From: Streptosporangium canum
Lineage (GTDB): Bacteria; Actinomycetota; Actinomycetes; Streptosporangiales; Streptosporangiaceae
Assembly: GCF_900113865.1 (NCBI RefSeq)
Contig: NZ_FOQY01000015.1
Span: 1-64,000 of the forward strand
Direction: 5' to 3'
Length of the DNA stretch: 64,000 nt
Shown: one piece after another, positions 29,119-37,395 of the stretch
Layout of the letters: the number at the start of each line of letters is the position of its first letter
How positions within the stretch are numbered: position 1 is the first letter of the stretch
Program-made: the position numbers and the translations under genes
The notes under the pieces: generated by a model
Told to the model about the DNA's origin: nothing
What the model saw: the letters and a program-made list of their open reading frames with translations, nothing else
The model's database searches: none

Positions 29119-29583
29119 TCAGACGCGCCAGGGCATGTGCTGGAGAGTCCAGGTGTTGCCGTCCGGGTCGGCGAAGCGAGCGTAGTAGACACCGCCCAGG
29201 TCCTCGACCGGACCCACGTCCGCACCGCGCTCGAGGAGTGCCTCACGGGCCTCCTCGATGTCACTCGCTACCAGATGCAGGCCGCGCAACGTGCCGACCG
29301 GCATGTCGAGGGACGGGATGCCCTCGGTCAGGGTGATCGAGCAGGCCGAGCCCGGCGGGGTGAGCTGAACCATTCGAACCCCGTCCGAGGGCCGCACGTC
29401 GACGTCCACGTGGAAGCCAAGGCGGTCGGCGTAGAAAGCCTTGGCCCGGTCGATGTCCGTGACGGGCACCGGGACGAGCTCGAGGAGAAGCACGCCGGGA
29501 CGGATGGGCGGTCCCGTGAGGCTGTTCGGGGTATCGGCGATGTCGGCCGGGATTTCGGTCCGCGTGGGCTGGGTGTCGGTCAT
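29119..29583 (-). CDS. VOC (glyoxalase/bleomycin-resistance) family protein
   Basis: 154 residues from ATG 29583. One beta-alpha-beta-beta-beta repeat pair is visible: PVTDIDRAKAFYADRLGFHV at the start and YYARFADPDGNTWTLQ at the end, where VOC metal ligands lie. The start overlaps the stop of the SRPBCC gene by four bases. As third gene of an ArsR-controlled operon it may modify or bind a small molecule. Confidence 0.85.
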   Translation of the reverse strand: MTDTQPTRTEIPADIADTPNSLTGPPIRPGVLLLELVPVPVTDIDRAKAFYADRLGFHVDVDVRPSDGVRMVQLTPPGSACSITLTEGIPSLDMPVGTLRGLHLVASDIEEAREALLERGADVGPVEDLGGVYYARFADPDGNTWTLQHMPWRV

Positions 29584-30089
29584 TGCAGCTCGCCTTTCAG
29601 GGTCATCTCGTTGAGCGTCTCGGCGAGACGGTCGTACGCCTCGCCCGCGCCGCGTTTCATGGGGGTACGGAGCACGCTGTCGCGGACCTCCCGCGAGGGG
29701 TAGCGCACCGTGGTGGTCATCGCGGTCCGGCCGTCCCACTCGTCGAAGACGGTAGTGACGAGGGCCTCACCTGCGTCCCAGCCGTCATGGACCTCGCTCT
29801 GGACCAGCCGGCCGGGCGCGTCGACCTCGCGGAACACCCCGCCGTGACCCAACTCGGCACCGTCCGGCCCGCGCGACACGAAGCGCCAGACACCGCCCGG
29901 ACGCAAGTCGATCTCACAGACGACGAGGTGCCAGCCGCGCGCGCCGTGCCACCGCCGGAGCAACTCGGGCCGGGTGAACGCGTCGAAGACGAGCCGGCGG
30001 GGGGCGGCGAACGTCCTGGTGAGTACGAGGTCGGTGTCGGACACTGCCCGTACCGTCAGGCCTTCGGTCTGCTCCTGCCGCGGCATCAT
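29580..30089 (-). CDS. SRPBCC/AHSA1-domain protein
   Basis: 169 residues from ATG 30089. The AHSA1 fold is shown by LTRTFAAPRRLVFDAFTRPE and LLRRWHGARGWHLVVCEIDL near the start and FREVDAPGRLVQSE in the middle. Such proteins bind hydrophobic ligands. The start overlaps the ArsR stop by four bases (ATGA), and it overlaps the VOC gene downstream: a tight operon seen in many actinobacteria. Confidence 0.85.
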   Translation of the reverse strand: MMPRQEQTEGLTVRAVSDTDLVLTRTFAAPRRLVFDAFTRPELLRRWHGARGWHLVVCEIDLRPGGVWRFVSRGPDGAELGHGGVFREVDAPGRLVQSEVHDGWDAGEALVTTVFDEWDGRTAMTTTVRYPSREVRDSVLRTPMKRGAGEAYDRLAETLNEMTLKGELQ

Positions 30090-30442
30090 GGGCTTTCCCG
30101 TTCGACGGCGTTCGGTCCGCCGGACTCGAGTTCGCCGAGCAGGTCGTCCAGCCTCTGATAGCTCTCCTCCCAGTAGGAGCGGTAGTTCGCCAGCCAATCC
30201 ATGGCGTCCTTGAGCGGGCCGGCCTCCAGACGGCGGGGCCTGCGCTGCGCGTCGCGTCCACGAGAGATCAGTCCGGCCCGCTCCAGAACCCGCAGGTGCT
30301 TGGAGATGCCCGGTTGGCTCATCGCAAACGGCGCGGCCAATTCGGTCACCGTGGCCTCGCCCTCCATCAGCCGGGCCAGGATCGCTCGCCTGGTCGGGTC
30401 GGCCAGCGCGGCGAACGTTGCGTCGAGAACGTCGGCAGCCAT
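30086..30442 (-). CDS. ArsR-family transcriptional regulator
   Basis: 118 residues. The winged helix reads LADPTRRAILARLMEGEATV, then AAPFAMSQPGISKHLRVLERAGLI. No metal-binding Cys cluster is present, so it belongs to the metal-independent ArsR group that travels with SRPBCC genes. It leads the ArsR-SRPBCC-VOC operon and probably represses it. Confidence 0.88.
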   Translation of the reverse strand: MAADVLDATFAALADPTRRAILARLMEGEATVTELAAPFAMSQPGISKHLRVLERAGLISRGRDAQRRPRRLEAGPLKDAMDWLANYRSYWEESYQRLDDLLGELESGGPNAVERESP

Positions 30443-30470
30443 ATTGATTACCCTTCGGTTTTATAACTAG

Positions 30471-30806
30471 ATGGTTTTGTACCGTGCTGGATTCGGCCCT
30501 GTCAAGGACTTCAGTTCAGTACCCACGCCGGAAGAGACCGGGATCACCTGCGAGATCACCGGCCTGGTCGGCACCTGCACCGACCCCAGGTATGTGATCC
30601 TCTACACCTCCAACGGCGAGGCCCGCCAGGAGTTCTCCATCGTGCTCACCGGTCGCGCCGCCGAGGGCGAGCCGACATCAGGCGACGAATCCCGCGAAGT
30701 CCGCCGGGCGCCACGCGAGGAGGTCGAGACGCTGGCGGTGGACCGGTCAATGCGGCTGCGGATCGGCCACTTCCTGGCCGGTAGGGCTGTGCCGCACATC
30801 GGCTGA
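30471..30806 (+). pseudogene. Truncated Nudix gene, paralogue of 33942-34409
   Basis: From about 30527 the frame matches the C-terminal two thirds of the Nudix protein encoded at 33942-34409 (for example ITGLVGTCTDPRYVILYT here against ITGLVGTYTDPRHVILYT there, and DRSMRLRIGHFLAG against DRSMRLRIRHYLAG). The N-terminal half and most of the Nudix box are missing; only EETGI remains. It shows duplication inside the element followed by loss. Confidence 0.75.
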
Positions 30807-30828
30807 TACCGCTGTCGGATCTTTGTGG

Positions 30829-30945
30829 TCATCGACGCCCCGGGATGTTGACCACGCGGCCATTCGGGTCGCGGACGAAGAACCGGCGGACTTCCCACTG
30901 CTCGTCCTGGAAGTTGTAGCCGTCACTGCCGCCGGGCTTCTTCTC
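30829..30945 (-). pseudogene. C-terminal VOC-domain relic
   Basis: The minus frame ending at 30829 reads NFQDEQWEVRRFFVRDPNGR, then VVNIPGRR and stop, the typical C-terminus of glyoxalase/VOC proteins. No start or N-terminal half is present. It overlaps the region just after the Nudix relic. Confidence 0.55.
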
Positions 30946-30996
30946 TGTGCTTTTCGGGAACTCGGGTGGCGCTGTGGACAGTCCCTGTGTGTGGAC

Positions 30997-31605
30997 ATGT
31001 CAATACGTGCCCGGATACGTGACGGGGATACAGAGGCGTTCGAGCAGCTCTTCGATGAGTTCGCCCGATCGGTGTACGGCCATGCCTTCCGGCTGACGGG
31101 CAACTGGTCGACCGCCGAGGACGTGACGTCCCTGACCTTCCTGGAGGCCTGGCGGCTGCGGCACCGCATCGACGCCAACGACGGCTCCCTGCGGCCGTGG
31201 TTGCTGGGCATCGCCACCAACGTCGCGCGCAATACCCGGCGGGCCGCCCGCCGATACGACGACGCCCTGACCCGGATGCCCAGAAGCGAGGAGGTCCCGG
31301 ACCTCGCCGACGAGGTGGCGGGGCGCATCGACGACGCCGAGCGGCTGGCTGCGATCCGGCGGGTCTACGGCAGGCTGCGCCGCCAGGAGCAGGAGGTGTT
31401 CGCGCTGGTCGTCGGGGCGGGCCTCGGCTACGCCGAGGCGGCCGAGGCGCTCGGCATCTCGGTGGGCACGGTCCGGTCCCGGCTGTCCCGGGCGCGAAGG
31501 AAACTGGAGAAGTTCGCGGCTGAAAGGGAACCGCCTCGGCCGTCACGACAGGTAAGAGGTGACCGCGCTACCGCGGTCCGGTTCACAAGGGAGGGGTACC
31601 GATGA
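30997..31605 (+). CDS. ECF-type RNA polymerase sigma factor
   Basis: 202 residues from ATG 30997. Region 2 is FEQLFDEFARSVYGHAFRLTG with WSTAEDVTSLTFLEAWR, and region 4 is GYAEAAEALGISVGTVRSRL. No region 3, so ECF group. The stop overlaps the start of the next gene (ATGA), which encodes a membrane-anchored partner; that gene lacks a clear zinc anti-sigma motif, so whether it controls the sigma factor is open. Confidence 0.88.
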   Translation: MSIRARIRDGDTEAFEQLFDEFARSVYGHAFRLTGNWSTAEDVTSLTFLEAWRLRHRIDANDGSLRPWLLGIATNVARNTRRAARRYDDALTRMPRSEEVPDLADEVAGRIDDAERLAAIRRVYGRLRRQEQEVFALVVGAGLGYAEAAEALGISVGTVRSRLSRARRKLEKFAAEREPPRPSRQVRGDRATAVRFTREGYR

Positions 31606-32234
31606 ACGCAGGCGAGCGAGAAGAGCTGGCCCGGTTGCTGCCGTTTCAGGTGGAGCCCGAACTCCCGCGGGACCGGCACCGACACCTCAAGGAGTTCGTG
31701 ATGACCGAGATTCATCAGGACGCTCGACCCGCCAGGCCGAAGCGGCGGCTGCTACGCCCTGCTGTCTTGGCCCCGGTGCTGGCCGCCGCCGCTGCCGTGG
31801 CGATCGCCGCCCCGCTGGCCCTCGGCGCCGGTGAGGCCTATGCCATCTCCAAGAAGGACGACGGCACCATCCACATCACCATCAACGAGGCCAAGAACCC
31901 CGAGGAGCTGCAGGCGGCCCTGCGGGGCATGGGGCTCAACGCGGTCGTGGACTACATCCCCACGGGCAAGAGGTGCAGCCCGCAGCCCCGCAGCCAGAGC
32001 TTCCTGTCCAAGGAGGAGGCTCCTCTCGTCGTCTGGCCGAGCCAGGAGGAAGGCTTCACGATCGACCCCAAGGTCGTCAAGGACGGCCAGACCGCGGTGC
32101 TGGAGTTCAGCGTCTCCGAGAAGCCGGACCTGCAGGTCGCCGGCATCTGGGCGGGCGTCTCCACCGGCCCCGTGGCCGACTGCGAACTGGTCGACAGCAC
32201 CGAGGCCCCGCTCGGCCCGCCCCGGGGCAACTGA
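31602..32234 (+). CDS. Membrane-anchored protein coupled to the sigma factor gene
   Basis: 210 residues. A short cytoplasmic N-terminus (about 45 residues, ending RPKRRLLRP) precedes one membrane helix (AVLAPVLAAAAAVAIAAPLA) and an external domain of ~130 residues with two Cys. The layout is that of anti-sigma factors such as the CU044_5270-type proteins that follow ECF genes. It is translationally coupled to the sigma factor by a 4-base overlap. Confidence 0.7.
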   Translation: MNAGEREELARLLPFQVEPELPRDRHRHLKEFVMTEIHQDARPARPKRRLLRPAVLAPVLAAAAAVAIAAPLALGAGEAYAISKKDDGTIHITINEAKNPEELQAALRGMGLNAVVDYIPTGKRCSPQPRSQSFLSKEEAPLVVWPSQEEGFTIDPKVVKDGQTAVLEFSVSEKPDLQVAGIWAGVSTGPVADCELVDSTEAPLGPPRGN

Positions 32235-32245
32235 CCAACCCCCCT

Positions 32246-32303
32246 CCTCAACGTGCGGCAGACCGCCAGGCCATCCGACGGGGGCGCCTGCCGCACCTTG
32301 AGG
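32246..32303. terminator. 16-bp inverted repeat after the sigma/anti-sigma pair
   Basis: CCTCAACGTGCGGCAG (32246-32261) pairs with CTGCCGCACCTTGAGG (32288-32303), 15 of 16 positions, with a 26-base loop. It lies 12 bases past the stop and could end transcription. Confidence 0.4.
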
Positions 32304-32363
32304 AAGCCCTCAATGAAGAAGGCCCCGGGTCTGTGCCGGGGCCGAGACGAGCATCTGTGCCGA

Positions 32364-32513
32364 TCATCCGTCGAGAGCGCTGCTGACCTTCCCGTTCATC
32401 CGTTCCCGCTGCCCTTCCATGCACTTGGCGTACACCCGGTGGAGGGCCTCCGCACTGTGCCCGGTTCGCTTGGCCGCCTCGGTGGCCGGTACGCCCGCGT
32501 TGAGCCAGGTCGC
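32364..32513 (-). pseudogene. C-terminal relic of the element's integrase
   Basis: In frame to the stop at 32366-32364 the sequence reads ATWLNAGVPATEAAKRTGHS, then AEALHRVYAKCMEGQRERMN, the C-terminus of pSAM2-type tyrosine integrases with the catalytic Tyr in HRVYAK and the preceding GHS box. Only about 50 codons remain, with no start. It follows the three small genes on the same strand. Confidence 0.7.
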
Positions 32514-32536
32514 ATCGTGTCCCTCCTTTCAGCAGG

Positions 32537-32662
32537 TCAGGCGTTGAGCAGCTCGTCCAGGTCGAAGGTGTTCATCTCGGTCGTGTGGACGCTCGCCGTA
32601 ATCTCCGTCCAGGACGGGGCGAGGTGGAATCCCCGCTCGCCGAGCGCGAGTAGCGCGTTCAT
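32537..32662 (-). CDS. Small hypothetical protein of the integrative element
   Basis: 41 residues (starts MNALLALGERGFHLAPSW). The start ATG overlaps the stop of the upstream gene by four bases, so translation is coupled. It ends in an acidic helix (TFDLDELLNA). No family known. It would normally precede the integrase in such elements. Confidence 0.45.
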   Translation of the reverse strand: MNALLALGERGFHLAPSWTEITASVHTTEMNTFDLDELLNA

Positions 32663-32835
32663 CCCCGCACGTGGCAGCCGGTGACCCGCCGGGCCAAGCC
32701 CGCCGCGCGACTCGGCGGGACGTCGGTCAAGCGCATCCGTCGGTCTTCCTGGCGCATTCCGACCAGAACGAGCACATAGCCGACGAGTACGGTCGCCCCG
32801 AGCACGAGGGCGATGATCAGCGGGATCGCGGTCAC
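32659..32835 (-). CDS. Small single-span membrane protein of the integrative element
   Basis: 58 residues from GTG 32835. One long hydrophobic helix (IPLIIALVLGATVLVGYVLV) followed by a basic tail (RRMRLTDVPPSRAAGLARR). Both ends overlap neighbours by four bases. The pattern resembles Spd-type spread proteins of mobile elements; no close match claimed. Confidence 0.5.
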   Translation of the reverse strand: MTAIPLIIALVLGATVLVGYVLVLVGMRQEDRRMRLTDVPPSRAAGLARRVTGCHVRG

Positions 32836-33047
32836 GTCCAGATCACCCCCGCCTCGGCGATGCCGTACGGGCGGTTGGCCGGACGCCGGGTCTGCCCGCT
32901 CCTCGTGGTCGTTCTGTGCTTGGCCGGCTGACGCCACCTCCAGCGGTCCCGCGCCCGGCACTCGCGGCAGAGGAACCGCCCCTGCTCCAGGGCCGCGCCG
33001 CACTCGCAGTCGGGCGTCTCGTCGATCGATCCGAAGTAGTTGATCAC
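32832..33047 (-). CDS. Small zinc-ribbon protein of the integrative element
   Basis: 71 residues. Four Cys in two pairs (DCECGAALE and FLCRECRARDRW) form a zinc ribbon, followed by a basic tail. It leads a run of overlapping minus-strand genes ending in the integrase relic. Function unknown. Confidence 0.6.
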   Translation of the reverse strand: MINYFGSIDETPDCECGAALEQGRFLCRECRARDRWRWRQPAKHRTTTRSGQTRRPANRPYGIAEAGVIWT

Positions 33048-33197
33048 CGTCGTCTCTCCTCTCGTCGCGGCCGGTGGTGCCTTGCGGTACCGAGAATGCG
33101 CCGAAGAGGCGGGATGAGATCACTACAGGACGGGACATGTTCAGGACGTCCGGTCTACGATTGCCACGTCCCTGGACGTCCCCTCTGGGCAGGTGGA

Positions 33198-33938
33198 ATG
33201 GCGAACGAGCGACTGCGCGCGGCCCTGCTCGAACGCGGGGCATCGGTGGCCGAACTGGCCGAGGCGATTGCGGTCGACCCGAAAACGGTGGAGCGGTGGA
33301 TCACCAAGGACCGCACGCCGTACCGAAAGCACCGTTACGCAGTGGCTTCGTTCCTGGAGACGGACGAGAGCTACCTGTGGCCCGAGGCGCTGACGCCTCA
33401 GCAGGTGGCCGCCGCGTCCGAGAGTGAGATCGTCACTGTCTACCCGCATCGTTGGGCCGCCCCCAGGGACGCCTGGGGACGGCTGTTCACACAGGCCGAA
33501 CGAGAGATCGGTGTGCTGGTCTACAGCGGCATCTTCATCGCTCAGGACACCGGCATCATGCGGACGTTCACAGCGAAGGCCAAGGCCGGCGTACGGGTGC
33601 GCATCCTGCTCGGTGACCCGGACGCGCTTGAGGGCGACCGGCGTGGGGCTGACGGAGGCGTCGGTGAGGGCATGGCCGCGCAGACCCGAATGGCTCTGAC
33701 GCTCTACCGCCCGCTACGGCAGATCGACGGTGTGGAGATCCGGCTCCACCATACGATCCTGTACAACTCCATCTACCGCGGAGACGATCAGCTTCTCGTC
33801 AACACCCACATCTACGGCAAGTTCGCCGCCGACGCTCCGGTCATGCACCTGCGCAAGGTGCTGGGTGGAGACATGGTCTCGACCTACATGGAGAGTTTCG
33901 AAAACGTCTGGGCCGGCGCCACTCCCGCAGGGTCCTGA
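33198..33938 (+). CDS. XRE regulator with C-terminal phospholipase-D-like domain
   Basis: 246 residues from ATG 33198. The HTH is at residues 6-45 (ERGASVAELAEAIAVDPKTV, then ERWITKDRTPY). The rest (about 90-246) resembles the PLD-type regulator domains of actinomycete elements (VLVYSGIFIAQDT, GVRVRILLGDPDA, VNTHIYGKF). No HKD motif is visible, so catalysis is unlikely. It ends three bases before the Nudix gene, and the two are probably one transcript. Confidence 0.75.
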   Translation: MANERLRAALLERGASVAELAEAIAVDPKTVERWITKDRTPYRKHRYAVASFLETDESYLWPEALTPQQVAAASESEIVTVYPHRWAAPRDAWGRLFTQAEREIGVLVYSGIFIAQDTGIMRTFTAKAKAGVRVRILLGDPDALEGDRRGADGGVGEGMAAQTRMALTLYRPLRQIDGVEIRLHHTILYNSIYRGDDQLLVNTHIYGKFAADAPVMHLRKVLGGDMVSTYMESFENVWAGATPAGS

Positions 33939-33941
33939 GCC

Positions 33942-34409
33942 ATGGCCCGCCGGCTCGACTTCTGCGACGCCCCTGAGGCGCCCGCGCCCAACAGCCTCGT
34001 TCCCTCCGTCAATGTCGTGGTCGTCAACGATGCCGGAGACATCCTGATGATCTGCCGCACCGACAACGACAACTGGGCCGTGCCCGGCGGCGCGATCGAC
34101 CTGGGCGAGTCCCTGCCTCAGGCGGCCGTCCGGGAGACGCTGGAGGAGACCGGCATCACCGGCCTGGTCGGCACCTACACCGACCCCCGCCACGTGATCC
34201 TCTACACCGGCAACGGTGAGCCCCGCCAGGAGTTCTCCACCGTGCTGACCGGCCGCGCGGTAGTCGGCGAGCCAACGCTGAGCGACGAGTCCCGCGAAGT
34301 CCGCTGGGTGCCTCGCGACGAGATCGGCTCGCTGACCATGGACCGGTCGATGCGCCTGCGCATCCGGCACTACCTGGCCGGTACGGCCGACGGTCCGTAC
34401 ATCGGATAA
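33942..34409 (+). CDS. Nudix hydrolase, Pif-like
   Basis: 155 residues with an intact Nudix box: GGAIDLGESLPQAAVRETLE followed by ETGI (GX5EX7REUXEEXGU). The pSAM2 immunity protein Pif, which blocks transfer of the element into cells that already carry it, is a Nudix protein in the same context; this gene follows the XRE/PLD regulator as in such elements. The substrate is not predictable. A truncated paralogue lies at 30471-30806. Confidence 0.82.
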   Translation: MARRLDFCDAPEAPAPNSLVPSVNVVVVNDAGDILMICRTDNDNWAVPGGAIDLGESLPQAAVRETLEETGITGLVGTYTDPRHVILYTGNGEPRQEFSTVLTGRAVVGEPTLSDESREVRWVPRDEIGSLTMDRSMRLRIRHYLAGTADGPYIG

Positions 34410-34496
34410 CCCATCCACGTCCGGCACGGCGCCCGCGGAGCGAGAGCCGTGCCGTCGAACGGGAAAATGGCGGCGGCAGGATTCCGTCGCGGCAGG

Positions 34497-35291
34497 CTAC
34501 GCGACCTTGCCAGACGGGGCGGTCCAGGTGTTGCACGACTTGGGGTTGCCGGTGGAGTAGCCCCGGTTGAACCAGTACGCCAGGTTGGCGCCCTTACCGA
34601 ATATGTCGATCTTGCTCTTGTTCGCCCCGGTCTTCGCCAGCTCCGCCAGGCGTTTGGCGTCCTTGGCGGGGTAGCCGAGAGCGGGCCACAGGCTCTTGGC
34701 GGTCACTCCGCTGATGCACTGCGCCTGCAGGTTGTAGCGGCGAAGCTGTTCGGACATCTCAGTGCCGTCGTCGGCGTGCAGGGCGTTGTATGCCTCGCCG
34801 ATGTCGACCATGTTCAGCACGTGCTCGCCGTACGCCGAGCTCAGCTGCGCGAAAATCTGAACGTCGTCGGACGCCTTGATCCAGTCGGAACGGATCTGCA
34901 CGATGAAGTTGGCGTGGCGCCCGCAGTAGAAGACCGCTGATTTCTTCGGGCTCAGCGGCAGCCCACGGCAGTCCGTCTTGTGCGTGCCCTTCATCTCCAC
35001 CAGGGTCGGGACGAACGGCAGGCTGGCTTCCTTGAGATAGGAACCCCAGGTGTCGTTCAGGCAGGAGATGACCGCGTTGACGTGCTTCGTGACCGAGGCC
35101 AGCGTCTTCCCCTTGGCGGGTTTCTCCGCACATGCCGCCTCGGGGAGCTTACCGACGGCGTAAAGAGAGTTGTTGGTCAAGTCCGGGGCATCGTTGACCG
35201 GATATGCGTAGGCACTGGTCGCACCGGAGGAGAGCAGGACGGATACCCCGACAGCCACCATGATCGCACGAATCTTCATGGCGATGAACAT
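34497..35291 (-). CDS. Secreted protein resembling neutral zinc metallopeptidases, active site degenerate
   Basis: 264 residues. A signal peptide (AIMVAVGVSVLLSSGATSAYA) leads into a domain like the actinobacterial YpfJ-type neutral zinc metallopeptidases (VFYCGRHANFIVQI, then AYGEHVLNMVDIGEAYNAL; tail AYWFNRGYSTGNPKSCNTW). The usual HEYGHHVQ zinc site reads SSAYGEHV here, so the first His and Glu are lost and proteolysis is doubtful. ATG 35291 or ATG 35279 may be the start; neither has a good ribosome site. Confidence 0.65.
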   Translation of the reverse strand: MFIAMKIRAIMVAVGVSVLLSSGATSAYAYPVNDAPDLTNNSLYAVGKLPEAACAEKPAKGKTLASVTKHVNAVISCLNDTWGSYLKEASLPFVPTLVEMKGTHKTDCRGLPLSPKKSAVFYCGRHANFIVQIRSDWIKASDDVQIFAQLSSAYGEHVLNMVDIGEAYNALHADDGTEMSEQLRRYNLQAQCISGVTAKSLWPALGYPAKDAKRLAELAKTGANKSKIDIFGKGANLAYWFNRGYSTGNPKSCNTWTAPSGKVA

Positions 35292-35613
35292 TAGGGCATA
35301 TGCCTAGGAATAGTAGGCATTTTACATGCGTCCCCCTCTTCCCTTATCGCGGAAATGGGTAACTTGAGCTGCATCATCCCCGGGTCGCACTGATTCCACA
35401 GCAGGACGTTGTGGCCTACGCGCGTCATACGTATCTCTTGAGCAGCACAGCCTCATGGAGATGGGCAGGGAAGTGATTTCTAGCGCTGTTTTAACGCGGC
35501 TGCCCCATGTGCATCCCGCGTGGCCAGTACGGCGGAGCGAAGATCCGCCAGGCGGCCGAGGGCCGCGGCTATCAGCAAAGCAGGCCGAGTCCACAGGGCC
35601 GTACATCGGCTGG
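35292..35613. other. Intergenic within the integrative element
   Basis: No gene is seen. Near 35600 a short GPYIG-coding stretch recalls the C-terminus of the two Nudix copies, but it is too short to call a relic. Confidence 0.4.
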
Positions 35614-35937
35614 CTAGGCCGGTGTCAGTTCCGCCATCTGCGACCAGCCGTCGCCGGGCACCTCGACGTTGATGATCTCCGGCGTCTCCGCGATCACCTC
35701 GGGCATCCACGCCATGGCGGTCTTGAAGTGCTCGGAGCCCACGTGGGCCTCGCCCGCCGCGGATGAGGCGAACGCCTCAAGCAGGACGAACTGGTTGGGC
35801 GTCTCGACGCTCCTGGACCACTCGAAGAAGACGTTGCCCGGCTCCTTCCGGGTGGCCCGGGTGAAGTCGTCAACGAGCGAGAGCCACTCCTCGCTGCGGT
35901 CGGGGCGGACGGTGAACTTGACGGCAATGAAGATCAT
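35614..35937 (-). CDS. Antibiotic biosynthesis monooxygenase (ABM) family protein
   Basis: 107 residues from ATG 35937. The ferredoxin-like fold shows VKFTVRPDRSEEWLSLVDDF, then GNVFFEWSRSVETPNQFVLL and HVGSEHFKTAM, as in YgiN-type quinol monooxygenases. It stands alone near the right end of the element. Role: cofactor-free oxidation of quinone-like compounds, inferred from family. Confidence 0.8.
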   Translation of the reverse strand: MIFIAVKFTVRPDRSEEWLSLVDDFTRATRKEPGNVFFEWSRSVETPNQFVLLEAFASSAAGEAHVGSEHFKTAMAWMPEVIAETPEIINVEVPGDGWSQMAELTPA

Positions 35938-36166
35938 GAGTTGGTTTCTTTCGCTGTGCTGAAGGGTGCGTGCTCTCCACGTGCGGGTGCCAAGCGCGGG
36001 TGCCACGTGCGGGTGCCGCGCCGGGCAGGCACGCGGCGCCATGACCACGATAAGTGAGAGCCCGTCGGCCGGCCGTCAGGGCCCTGGGCCCGGCCTGCCG
36101 TCAGCGGCCGTCCCGGCCATCTGGCAGAGCACCGTCAGCCGGCGCGGCCCGCACCGCCCGCACAGC

Positions 36167-36193
36167 TTCGAATCATGCCGGGGGCACTCTTCT
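36167..36193 (+). repeat. Right attachment site, copy of the tRNA-Arg 3' end
   Basis: Exact 27-bp copy of 28090-28116. The rest of the tRNA is absent here, so this is attR of the integrated element. The FUSC gene begins to read toward it from the right and stops at 36229. Confidence 0.8.
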
Positions 36194-36228
36194 TAACGGA
36201 TCTGGCGAGTCTTCGGGCTGTTCGGGCC

Positions 36229-37395
36229 TCAGCCGCGCGTGCTCTCCTCGCTCGGCTCGTTCAGCGGGGTCAGCGCGGCCGAGGCCGCGTCGTGGTCCAT
36301 CCCGGTCGCCTCGAGCAGATCGACGGCGATGGAGCGCAGCTGCGCGATGATGACGTTCGCGGAGAAGCCCAGGTTCTTAGGTCGCTCCCGCGCGGCGACG
36401 GCGAGCAACGCCTGCCTGGCCAGCATCGGTTCGCGCCCGGCCCCCAGTTCGAGCTGGAGCAGCAGCGCCGCCTCCGAGACCTCGCGCAGCAACTCGGCCA
36501 GCGCGGCCGGTGGCGGGCTGGCCTCACCCAGCGCCGCGAGCGTGCGGCGGACCAGCACCCGCGCGTTGCGCAGCGCCAGATCCACCGGTACGGCGGCGGT
36601 CTCGTACCTGGTCAGTCTGGCCCGGTGATGCCGGCGCAGCGGCGAGATCATGATGATCTCCTTGCTGTTCTCCAGCGCCGCCTCGAACTCCTCGACCGCC
36701 GTCTGGGTCCTGCGTCCGCCCTCCAGGGCCTCGGCGGCCAGATCCATATCGCCTTTCTCGATCGCCTCCGCCGCCTGCTCCAGCACGGTGGAGAAGGCGT
36801 CGAGCACGCCGGACAGATGCTTGCCCGCGATGGTGAGCGGGCTGGCGGGCAGCAAAGCGACCGCGGCGATGCCGATGACGCCGCCGGTGAGCGCGTCGGC
36901 CATCCGGTCCAGCCCGCCGACGTCCTCGCCCGGCACCAGCATGGCGACCAGCACCGCGGACGACCCGACCTGCGACACGAACAGCTCACCGCTGTTCAGC
37001 AGCCCCGCGAGGGTCATCGCCAGCGCGATCACGAGTGCCATCTGCCAGGGGCCCGAGCCGATCCAGGACACCAGCAGGTCGCCGATGCCCACGCCCAGAC
37101 TGACGCCGACCACCAGCTCGGCCACCCTGCGCAACCGCCGCCCGGCCCCCACACCCACGCAGATCATCACGGAGATGGGCGCGAAGAGGGGGTGGGTGTG
37201 GCCGAGCAGATGAACGGCGACGATCCAGGCCAGCGCGGCACCCACGGCGCACTGCGCGATGGATGGCGCGATGAGGCCAAACGTGCCCAGCCGCTTCCCA
37301 ACTTGATCACTGAGCCACGTTCGCACCCCTCCACGATGGCGGATCTCTATGACATTGGGATCACATTTGCCCTGAATTCTTCTGATTCGGACCAT
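36229..37395 (-). CDS. FUSC-family aromatic acid exporter
   Basis: About 388 residues from ATG 37395; GTG 37326 would give 365. Neither start has a well-spaced ribosome site, so the start is uncertain. The N-terminal half has six membrane segments (APSIAQCAVGAALAWIVAVH, GPWQMALVIALAMTLAGLL, and others), and the C-terminal half is a helical cytoplasmic domain. This is the FUSC_2/YeeE-type fold of efflux pumps for aromatic compounds. Confidence 0.8.
   Translation of the reverse strand: MVRIRRIQGKCDPNVIEIRHRGGVRTWLSDQVGKRLGTFGLIAPSIAQCAVGAALAWIVAVHLLGHTHPLFAPISVMICVGVGAGRRLRRVAELVVGVSLGVGIGDLLVSWIGSGPWQMALVIALAMTLAGLLNSGELFVSQVGSSAVLVAMLVPGEDVGGLDRMADALTGGVIGIAAVALLPASPLTIAGKHLSGVLDAFSTVLEQAAEAIEKGDMDLAAEALEGGRRTQTAVEEFEAALENSKEIIMISPLRRHHRARLTRYETAAVPVDLALRNARVLVRRTLAALGEASPPPAALAELLREVSEAALLLQLELGAGREPMLARQALLAVAARERPKNLGFSANVIIAQLRSIAVDLLEATGMDHDAASAALTPLNEPSEESTRG

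Larger units (their letters stand above)
28090..36193. mobile_element. Decayed integrative element (AICE-like) at tRNA-Arg
   Basis: An 8.1-kb segment is flanked by a 27-bp perfect direct repeat of the tRNA-Arg 3' end. Inside are an integrase C-terminal relic, three small overlapping minus-strand genes, an XRE regulator, and a Nudix gene like the Pif protein of pSAM2, as in actinomycete integrative and conjugative elements. No replication or transfer gene (Rep, FtsK-like Tra) remains. Cargo includes ArsR-SRPBCC-VOC and a sigma factor. The element can no longer move by itself. Confidence 0.7.

Noticed and set aside
35590..35620. Third Nudix C-terminal relic (GPYIG)
   Set aside because: Only five residues match; too short to exclude chance.
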